From assembly GCA_030620095.1 (NCBI GenBank), contig JAUTXW010000066.1, positions 1,510,546 to 1,574,545 on the forward strand: a stretch of DNA of 64,000 bases. The letters are read 5' to 3'. The notes under the pieces were generated by a model, which worked only from the letters and a program-made list of their open reading frames with translations, searched no databases and was not told the origin of the DNA. The translations under genes and the position numbers were made by a program. Shown piece after piece: positions 56,061-64,000 of this stretch (the stretch's first letter is position 1; each line of letters opens with the position of its first letter). This stretch comes from Kuschelorhynchus macadamiae. Taxonomy: Eukaryota > Arthropoda > Insecta > Coleoptera > Curculionidae.

Positions 56061-57094
56061 CCGCCTCTGTAATTTGTGTTCTGGCAAAACTACCAAAGGC
56101 AAGAGAAATCTGCCACGGAAAAAGCATACTTAAAATTTAATCAAAAATGTACCGATGCTCTAAAATGTTACTACTATTCATGTATAAACTCTATGTTATT
56201 ACACGCCACAATTTGCTGGGGCAAGTGTACTAGTTCTCCTGATGAAGTTTATTTAATGGCCTAGGTTGTTGTTTTACAGTGAAACCTCCCTTAACAGACA
56301 CCTCCGAACAATCGACACTTTTGCTGAACGGACAATTTTGAAGTCACCGACCGTCAGTATATGTATTCCTGAGTATTAAGCCCTCTTGACAACGGATACT
56401 CTCAACAACGGACACGGACAGTAAAATTTGGAACATTTTTAATAAAAAACAGTAAAGTTTAGTTTCTCAGAATGGACAGATCAGATACTTATTAAAAATC
56501 CCTCATTTAATACCGGTATTTTTATTGCACATTATGGGCAATATTTAGATCTATGCTAATAAGCGCGGCGCTTACCTATTGTTAATAGCACTAATTTAAC
56601 AATAAACTGGCTTATACTGTCTGGCTTGTAGGTAAATTGCGGTGAATTGCATAATAAATAGATCGCCTTATTTTTATAAAATATAGTCTTCATCAATAGA
56701 ATATCTTAGTTTTCATGTTACTCTGTTCAAGTGGTCTTTTAGTGTTAGAGTATTAGCAGAAATATTCTGTGTAGGAAAATCTCGAATTAGTGATATTTCG
56801 AGAAACAAGAGCGATCTTAACAAGCGCCGAAACCGAGAAAATGAAAGAGAAAAAGAAATTTGCGAAAGCTAAGGGTGCTGCAATAGACTAATTGAGGAGC
56901 AGACTTTCTAATCAGGTTATGACCATTTTGGACAATTTTCAGGAAGGGCCAAAATTCGCTGCTTGTATACTATGTACGATACTGAAATAAAAAAAACTTA
57001 AAAAATGTAGAAAAATATATTGTTTTAAAGTATTAACTATTGTACTAAAATTGAAAACAGTTTAAGTTTTAATAAAAAAAAACATTGAACAAAC

Positions 57095-58775
57095 AAGGTT
57101 TTGTTTGTCTTAAATGGACGAAATATTTTTTGTTTGTCTCTAAACGTAATTAAAGGACACAAAAATTAACTAAAAAGGGTAAAACGCATATTCATACGGT
57201 GGCTAGGTTATCATCCTCAAGACAGCAGCAAAACTCGTTATCCTGGCATTCATCAAAATTAGGGTGGTCTTCAGAACCAACAGCATTTTTTTGAAATTAG
57301 TCTGTTAAAATTGGTTCCAACCATTTGAGTTCTGGATCTGCAGCCCAGTCTTTTCCAGCCAAACTGACCAAAAATTTTGATAGGCTATCCAGTTTTTTTT
57401 CCTTAATCTTATGACCCATGGGAGAAACAGGTAAACGTATGCTACTAGGTCTCTTTTTAGGTTTTAGTAAATTAGAAAACTGCTTTGTTGCATCATCATT
57501 CCTATACAGCACCTCGGTTTTAATTCATTCTTTTGGCTTCACTAATACCCGGAATTTTTTTTAGTGAATCTACAGCCTGCTTTACATCATACAATACCCA
57601 ATCAAATCCTAGTCTGCGAACTTCGCCTTTTTCTCTATAGATTTCATAGTATTTTCTGGTGTTTTTATAAAAGCCTGAGAACGTAGCTTCAGCTCAATCT
57701 GACCAAAGACCCGGTCGCCTGGCATATACGAATGTACCCGTACAGGAAACGTCAAACTGATGTACAAACAACAGTTTTTGGAGCGTAGTTAAAAAGCCAT
57801 AAAATCATAGCATGAACCATGTGGAAATTTTTATTTTGGCCCCCGCATTCATCTGGAAAGAGCCTTACATGTTTGGTATCTGGATCAAAGCAAATCTTGC
57901 TTAGGAAATCGGTCACCGCAGAGCTTACTTCTGTCACACTTCTCCCAGCTTCATGTTCAATCCAGTACAAACACAAAATGCATAGAAAGAGAGCTGCTGA
58001 GCGTAGAATGCTTCTTGAATTGGAGCTTTCGGTAAAACTTGTACCTGTTGTAAATCGAAACAATAGGTGAATCAACGGGTTCTTCATTCATTAGTTTGAA
58101 AAATTGTTTTGTGGGAATCTTATGAATGGTCGAATCGGTTTTTAATTTTGTTTTCTGTGGATCATTTTTTGATTTTGAATTTGTGTTTGCATTCCTATAC
58201 AATAACCGCAAATATCGGTAGCCGGACTTCCAAATCCTAAAACAAAAATATTACCGTAAACATCAAGTATTTTAAAATATTAGAGCATTATGCAACATTA
58301 CTTATATTAAACTTGTTGTTGAAAACTCGAGTAAAGTATTTATAGTTGGTTTTTAGCAAATCATCGGAATTTTGTTGGTTGTAAAGTTTCCAGAGCTTCT
58401 TTATATTATACTCAGATGATAATAGATTTTGCTCTGCCATAATGGCTTTCTTGACTTTTTAAAGAAGAAATAAATTTAATAACATTTTCCAGTTTCTTAG
58501 CATTCTTCTTGGATCGCGTATCTACACCACGCCGGTCTTTTATTACTCTTCCCTCAATTTTTTTCTTAGCTGTAGTGCAAAGTCTTGTTTGTCCACAGTT
58601 AAATATTGATAAAAATACATAATTGATAAGTAACACTATAAGTTCAAATAACAACTGAAGGTTAAAAGATAAACAAAAAATAGTTTGTCCACAATAATTC
58701 GGTTCGTTTGTCTCTAAATTGAGGACAAAATACGTTTCGTTTGTCTAGGCGTTTTTTGTACTAAATTTAAATAGA
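57095..58775 (-). mobile_element. Element X: unclassified repeat nested in P2
   Basis: The boundaries are approximate. Both ends are rich in GTTTGTC / GACAAAC words: the left has TTTTGTTTGTCTTAAATGGAC and TTTGTTTGTCTCTAAACG, the right has TCGTTTGTCTCTAAATTGAGGAC and CGTTTGTCTAGGCG. The words TTTGTCTCTAAA recur in direct orientation at both ends. The gene inside is on the minus strand. Confidence 0.55.
57297..58640 (-). pseudogene. Element X protein with DECGGQNKN motif, broken
   Basis: Reading downward: RRGVDTRSKKNAKKLENVIKF, SLKSQESHYGRAKS, KLWKLYNQQN, a CGY-like zinc pair near 58210, IPTKQFFKLMNEEP, then FPDECGGQNKNFHMVHA (about 57855-57805) and a C-terminal AADPELKWLEPIL segment. The Asp in the D-x-C-G-G-Q-N-K-N box is typical of a family repeated in insects and possibly equal to DUF7869. 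It looks RNase H-like, so a transposase is plausible but unproven. Several frame changes. Confidence 0.65.
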
Positions 58776-58863
58776 ATATAATACGCTTAGATCGTCTCGG
58801 GGCGTTTTATTAAGAAGATATGAAAATATAGTAATGAATGCCATCTATAGTTGAAAATATGAA

Positions 58864-59840
58864 AATATGGACAAAACTCGATTAGAAAATCTACTCCTCA
58901 ATTGTCTACGACTGATTTTGTAAAGTACCCTCCAAAAACGTTCCCATATCCGGTACAATAATAAAGGAAAAAGCACAAGAAATTGCGAAGAATGCTAGAA
59001 GTTGATGGTTTTAAAGGATCAAATGGGTGGTTGGAGAAGTTCTGTCAACGTCATAATATCTAGCATGGATGACAAGGGATATAATGTAGGATTGGTTGAT
59101 GAAATTTGACCGCAAAATGCAAAGGCAAAACCGAAATGTATTTTTATTTTTGGATAATGCTGCATCTCACCCAAAACTGGAGTTAAAAAATATTAAAATA
59201 ATTTTTTTAATAATAATAATATAATTTTTAATCAAGCGACTTTTGTCATCTATGGAGTATTCTGAATCTACAGAACAATTAGAGAAATCGATAAATGTTG
59301 TAAGTGCCTTGATTTGGATTGTTGCTGCATGGGAAAAAGTCGAAGCCAAGACCATCAATAACTGCTTTCGCAAAGCTAGATTCGACGAAATTCTCGAGGA
59401 AAACGTTGACTACGATAGTGAAGATGATGTGCCATTATCGGAATTATGTAGAAACATCAATGTATTAACTTCATATTAGAAACTGATGAAAGTTTACTCA
59501 CGGAAAATCTTAACATAAATGTACTTAAGTACATCAGTGAATTTCAAAATAGTGAGAACGGTCAGATTTCATCTGACAGTGATGATGAAAAAATTATTTG
59601 TTCCAATATTAAGAACATTAAGGAAGCATATAAAATGTTAAGGGATATTGAAAACTTTTGTATGTTATCTGGAGGTTCGGTTTTCTGGCAAACTGGTAAA
59701 GCAAAATCGATTTCCCAAAGAAAGTTCGAAAATTTTGCATGTAAATGTGTCGATTTTTTTAGGAACAATTTTAACGGAGAAATGTTTTTTGGAATATGGT
59801 ATGATAATATATTGTTTTACAGGTATTTTTAGCCGAGAAA
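58864..59840 (+). pseudogene. P2 pogo/Tigger-like transposase, remnant
   Basis: 58940-59058 encodes, across frames, a CENP-B-type helix-turn-helix (IKEKAQEI, NGWLEKFCQRHNI). The middle of the DDE domain is reduced to NRNVFLFLDNAASHPK (second catalytic Asp) at about 59125-59175. 59243-59479 encodes the pogo-type tail (SALIWIVAAWEKVEAKTINN, CFRKARFDE) followed by an acidic segment. First and third catalytic residues are not recognisable, so it is non-functional. Confidence 0.8.
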
Positions 59841-61427
59841 TTCATTAAACACATTAATATTGACGAGAGATTAATATTTCTCCAGATATGACTGAAATTT
59901 TCGCAATAAATACATAAAAATTTGTAAAATCGCTAATTTTCAGGGAGCCAAAGAAGTTTAACCATAAATTCTAGGACAAAATACATGTTTTTTTCGCCTT
60001 TTATGGCATCAAATTACTACATAAACAAAGTTTTCGCCAAATAGGTTTCCCAAACAAGGTTCGAACATTTTTTGCATGTAAATGTAGAAGTTGCGTCTAA
60101 AATGAAATCTCAAATTATTAAAAATAAAATTAACTAGTTTAAAATAAACAACAATGTGATTTTAATAGGGAAATACGTATAGTCGGACGCTAAATGCAAA
60201 TTTTTATGAAAAAATCGAATCTAGAGTTATAAAATAAAAGTAGATTTGTCCATTTTCGACCACTTTTTGACGCACATGCCTTCGCATATAATTTTTTTTC
60301 TACAAAATGGCTCTTTACCGCCTTATATTGATCCTTTGTCTACGTACCTGCAAAATTTGAAATGAAAAATCATACTCATGTCTTTGTATTTCTGCAGCGC
60401 GTGAACCCTTTTGAACCCATTTTTAACCGAAATGTAATTTAAATTACCTATATATAACACATTTCTTTGAGGTCGGACGTGCAGTAACTTTTTTTTAATG
60501 AGTAGGTACCTTTTCATCATACTTTCAACTTGACTAGACCTTGTCGCTGGTTTTTCACTTTTTGCATGCAGTTCTCCCTTAAGGAGTACATTTTTATTGT
60601 ATGCATATATGTATGTAAAAGTGTATACGTAGTAACAATTGTATTAAAAATTTGTACTAAATTTATTATTTTTTTACTTAAAAATAAAATACTTTTTTAA
60701 ATAAAATTACATTGGTATTTAATTTGTTCACTCCCCACAACGCCTTTATACAACGGACAGTTTCTGTGGCACGGCTACTGTCTATTATTGAGAGGTTTCA
60801 CTGTATTTGAGATTGTAGTAGCTTGTCGAATTTGTGAAATCAGCCAGGTAACACTAAATGATATTGAAGATTTGGGAACGTTATTAATTGTGAAACTTAA
60901 GCAAACAAAGAATGATATAAACAGAAGATTTGCAGTTACTGGGAATATATTAAATTTTACCGAATGTATATAAGTCCTTCGTCCATCAGCAGCAAAGGGT
61001 CGCCGCCTGTTTTATGCATATTGCAACGGAAATTGTATCAGCCAGGTTGTGGGTGAAAATCAGTTTTATAAGGTACCTGAAACAGTAGCTAATTTTCTTC
61101 AACTTGAAAATGCTAAATCATATACAGGTCATTCATTTCGAAGATCGTCTGCTACACTTTCAGTTGAATCTGGGGGAGACTGGATGACACTAAATAAACA
61201 TGACGGTCAGAAGTCATCAACGGTCGCTGAAGGGTATGTTGATGAATCAGTAGCACAGAGAACAGAAATAGCTAATAAAGTGTTTAGAACGTGTGTTCGA
61301 CTGTTGTACCGAATAGTTCAAGGAACATGTCATTCTTAGAGTGCACATTTAATAATTGTACTTTTGATATAAAACAAATGTAACTTTTGTATAACAAAAT
61401 ATTCTAGAATTAAATATCTACCTTTAC

Positions 61428-61432
<5 letters not shown>

Positions 61433-61476
<44 letters not shown>
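61433..61476. repeat. (TA)n microsatellite
   Basis: About 22 TA units directly after the recombinase remnant. Confidence 0.97.
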
Positions 61477-61479
<3 letters not shown>

Positions 61480-61649
61480 GGAAAAAGGTCCTCATTTTTC
61501 CCCTAATTTCATAAAAAGTGATATTTTGTTACCTGTCAACAGGGGTTAAATGTCAAACCTTTTTCCAGCCACAAAAAAATTAAATCAATTCAAACCATGT
61601 AGTGATGTTAATAATTATATAACAAAAAACGCTGCTAAATTGTAATCTC

Positions 61650-61679
61650 CTCGGTTTACTCTCGCTCAGGTAAACCGAG
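61650..61679. other. Perfect 10-bp stem-loop
   Basis: CTCGGTTTAC, a 10-base loop, then GTAAACCGAG. GC content is higher than in its surroundings. Could be a MITE scrap or an RNA structure. Function unknown. Confidence 0.6.
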
Positions 61680-61854
61680 AGTCATTTATAATATTTATCA
61701 GAATATGTAATCATTTTACTGACTACTTGAACATTAATTCAAATATTTTACTCTGCATTTTACTCATTATCAGATTTTTTTTCCTGTAATTTTGATTTAG
61801 TGTGACGTTATTGATTAAATTAAATTTAAAAATTACCGCAATATTCTAAATAGG

Positions 61855-63327
61855 TTGATAAAGGAAACAAAAACTTTATATTATCAAAACAAATTTAGTG
61901 AAACAAAACGAAATCCTAAAAAAATGTGGAAAATAATTAACGAGGAAATAAACTGCAATAAAAATACAAAAAATTTTAATTTTTTTTTAAGAGATAACAA
62001 TAATACTATCCAGTCTGATGAAAAAAGAGGTAGCTAATATGTTTAATCAATATTTTATAAATATCGGAAAAACAATGTCAAACAGAATATCTTGTAAAAA
62101 AATATTTAATAGTTCTCGCGCGAATTGTTCTAGTTTATTTTTAACACCTATAACCGAATGTGAAGTTCTTAAACATATAGTATCTTTAAAAAATTATGCT
62201 GCTCCAGGTTTAGATGGATTAAAGGGTAGCTTACTAAAGAAAATACGTCATAATATTTCAAAATCTTTGACTCATATCTATAATTGTTCAATTTTGAAAG
62301 GAATAATACCGAAGGAATTAAAGAGGTCAGTTGTTATATCAATATATAAAGGAAATGATATGTACTTACATATTATCTCCAAATCAGTTTGGATTTAGAG
62401 AGGGTAAATCAACTGAAGAAGCGCTATTTGAGGTAACAAACTACATTTATAGCGCTATTGAAAATAATCAAACCATGTGCTATTTTTTAGATTTGGCTAA
62501 GGCCTTTGATACGGTATCGCATGAAATTTTATTAGAAGTATTGGAAAAATATGGGATTAGAGGGTTATTTTATAGCTTAATAAAAAATTATCTTACTGAA
62601 CGGGAGCAGTGTGTAAGGGTAGGAGATGAGTATAGTACTTTTAAATCGGTGGGGTGTGGAGTTCCGCAAGGAACTGTGCTCGGTCCACTTTGATTTACTC
62701 TTTAAACTTATCTCTTATGCAGACGACACTGTCTTACTTGTAAAGGGTGGTGACTGGGAAAGCACGGTCGATAAGGCAGCTACTGATTTTGCAAAAGTTC
62801 GTCAATGGCTAGGGGAAAATCGATTGTCAATAAATTTAGACAAAACCAAATATATGAGTTTCAGTATTTTGGATCATAATCAGTTAAATGTGCAATAACT
62901 AAAAGTACATTCATATCGGTGTTTGTTGAAAGAAAATACATGTAATTGCACAGAAACCTTAAGTAAGACTACATGTATAAAGTATTTAGGTATTTTTATT
63001 GAACAAAATATAAAGTGGGAAAAACATATAGAAAGTGTTAACTTAAAAATTCGTAAACTTATTTATAAATTTTATCAGCTCAGAAATTGTATGCCTATTT
63101 ATATTTTAAAAATGTTGTATACAGCTTTGGCGGAATCAGTTATTAGATATGGTATATCAATATGGGGTGGGTCTCTTGCTACTGGTTTAAATATATTAAA
63201 TGTTACTAAAAGATATCTCCTAAGGGTAATTTTAAAAAAACATCCCGGATATTCTACTGAACTTCTTTACCAGGAAGCCCAAGTCTTTACACTTCAGCAA
63301 TTATATACAAAACAAACATCTTTTTAG
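61855..63327 (+). pseudogene. L3 reverse transcriptase, broken
   Basis: Linker word MWKIINEEIN, then RT: AAPGLDGLKGSLLK, a gap near 62350 where the KKGD..YRPIS block is missing, PNQFGFREGKSTEEAL, CYFLDLAKAFDTVSH (catalytic Asp), GCGVPQGTVLGPL, YADDTVLLV (Asp pair), INLDKTKYMSF, CIKYLGIFIEQN and VIRYGISIWGG. Frame changes occur near 62035, 62370, 62690 and 62900. No endonuclease domain remains. Confidence 0.88.
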
Positions 63328-63685
63328 TAAAAAGATAACCGAGTTGCTTAAGGAAGGCTTTGAAGTTTTTGCTACAGTTCTGCGAAGATGATTATGTTAT
63401 GTATCTTATATTTTGTAAATTAATTAATATAGAAAAGGCTAAGTTAATTGGTTTATAGTTATTTGTGTTTCTCAATCAAGTCACAGATTTGCAATTGTAT
63501 AATTTACTAGAGTTAGATAAAGTGTTTGGTATATTTTTTTTTCTATTTGTATGCTTTTGCAATTTTTAAAATTAAGAATAATATTCTGTTTTGTACACAC
63601 ACAGATATTTATCTAGGTGTACGGTTTTTATTATAATTCATTAATGTAATCAATATATAATGTAATCAATATAATGTAAATTAGT
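61855..63685 (+). mobile_element. L3: non-LTR retrotransposon, 5'-truncated
   Basis: Begins in the pre-RT linker and runs through RT to a 3' region. It may end in the repeated TAATGTAATCAATA words at about 63642-63685. Related to L2 by LDLAKAFDTV and ADDTVLL motifs. Confidence 0.8.
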
Positions 63686-64000
63686 TTAAGTGTTATGAGA
63701 ATAAATTATTCGTATTTGAAGCATTCATCAGTAAATAATATAATATAAACTTTTTAATGCTTTTTTAATTTTAGTCAATAATTAATTGGTAAATTAACAA
63801 AATTTACGATAAGTGGTGAATTAGAACTTTATTGGAAAATGAAAATATAGAATTTATCTAAAATGTCACCTAATTATACCCATTAATCACACGTGATGCC
63901 GAATTCTTTAGTAATTAGTCATTAGTAATCTATGCCACAATTGATTTATTTAAATAAAAGTAAAATTAAATTTTTGAATCAATTTACATTACCATGGTGT
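63686..64000. other. Unassigned AT-rich end of window
   Basis: Nothing recognised. Confidence 0.4.

Larger units (their letters stand above)
56277..60803 (+). mobile_element. P2: pogo/Tigger-like DNA transposon
   Basis: The tips CAGTGAAACCTC at 56277 and GAGGTTTCACTG ending at 60803 have TA on both sides. Removing P2 rejoins the recombinase frame. A P2 coding remnant lies at 58864-59840 (plus). 56290-57090 and 59841-60720 hold no recognisable gene apart from a Lys-rich N-terminal scrap near 56838. Element X is nested at about 57095-58775. Confidence 0.88.
56070..61340 (+). pseudogene. Second tyrosine-recombinase gene, split by element P2
   Basis: The N-terminal piece (56070-56274) has ATEKAYLKFNQKC and DEVYLMA words of a core-binding domain. 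The catalytic piece (60806-61340) follows P2 and reads straight on: VVACRICEIS (catalytic Arg), KLKQTKND, then after a stop at 60970 GHSFRRSSATL (H-x-x-R), HDGQKSSTVAEGY (His/Gln and Tyr nucleophile). Distinct in sequence from the palindrome copies at 39-42 kb. Probably a Crypton-like or related YR element. Confidence 0.82.

Overview
This looks like insect nuclear DNA. It is AT-rich, has one recognisable host exon, and is otherwise a dense stack of transposable elements typical of arthropods: BEL/Pao, non-LTR elements, a Penelope-like element, IS630-Tc1-mariner elements with very long terminal inverted repeats (TIRs), pogo-like elements and tyrosine-recombinase elements. The only host coding sequence I can support is a 205-bp exon at 33711-33915. 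It encodes transmembrane helix 5 and intracellular loop 3 of a neuropeptide GPCR, best guess RYamide/NPY-like. Much of the window may therefore be intron or flank of that gene. Order-level placement (a beetle would fit) is only a guess.

Layout. 1-6973: AT-rich non-coding DNA, (TA)n tracts, a diverged tandem duplication and a dispersed repeat family (R1). 6974-9782: long-TIR mariner-like element A, inserted in R1. 9783-15173: repeats and unidentified DNA. 15174-17976: decayed related element B. 17996-18345: inverted pair of tRNA-derived SINE pieces. 19225-32860: a non-LTR retrotransposon (L1) split twice, by a complete env-carrying BEL/Pao element (19964-28816) and, in its 3' UTR, by element C (30500-32674), which has an intact transposase. 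33711-33915: GPCR exon. 33984-36302: two Penelope-like fragments head to head. 36285-36545: a mariner remnant. 37455-37705: a foldback element. 39268-42700: a 3.4-kb imperfect palindrome made of two inverted copies of a tyrosine-recombinase (Crypton-like) gene. 43225-43908: another ITm transposase remnant. 44205-46998: non-LTR element L2 (minus). 47000-51577: pogo-like element P1, split by element D (49112-51385), whose transposase is intact. 53519-55173: a broken gene of an uncharacterised repeat-associated family. 56070-61340: a second tyrosine-recombinase gene split by pogo-like element P2, which is itself split by an unclassified element X. 61855-63685: non-LTR element L3.

The most interesting material is the family of four mariner-like elements A-D. 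Their D-D-D triads have 40-43 residues between the last two Asp. Three of them (A, B, C) carry, in the TIR arm on the non-coding side, an inverted copy of the 5' part of their own transposase gene, so the TIR runs into the coding sequence. In A, B and C the TIRs also contain internal modules bounded by CAGGGTG and CACCCTG. The BEL element has LTRs differing at one of 379 bases yet about nine ORF breaks, several in A-runs. That suggests either residual indel errors in the assembly or mobilisation in trans. Its env-like region has a furin-type site, a fusion-peptide-like segment and a C-terminal anchor, and it is read on from the integrase frame with no start codon of its own.

All boundaries were read by eye. 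Family names rest on recognised motifs, not on database searches.
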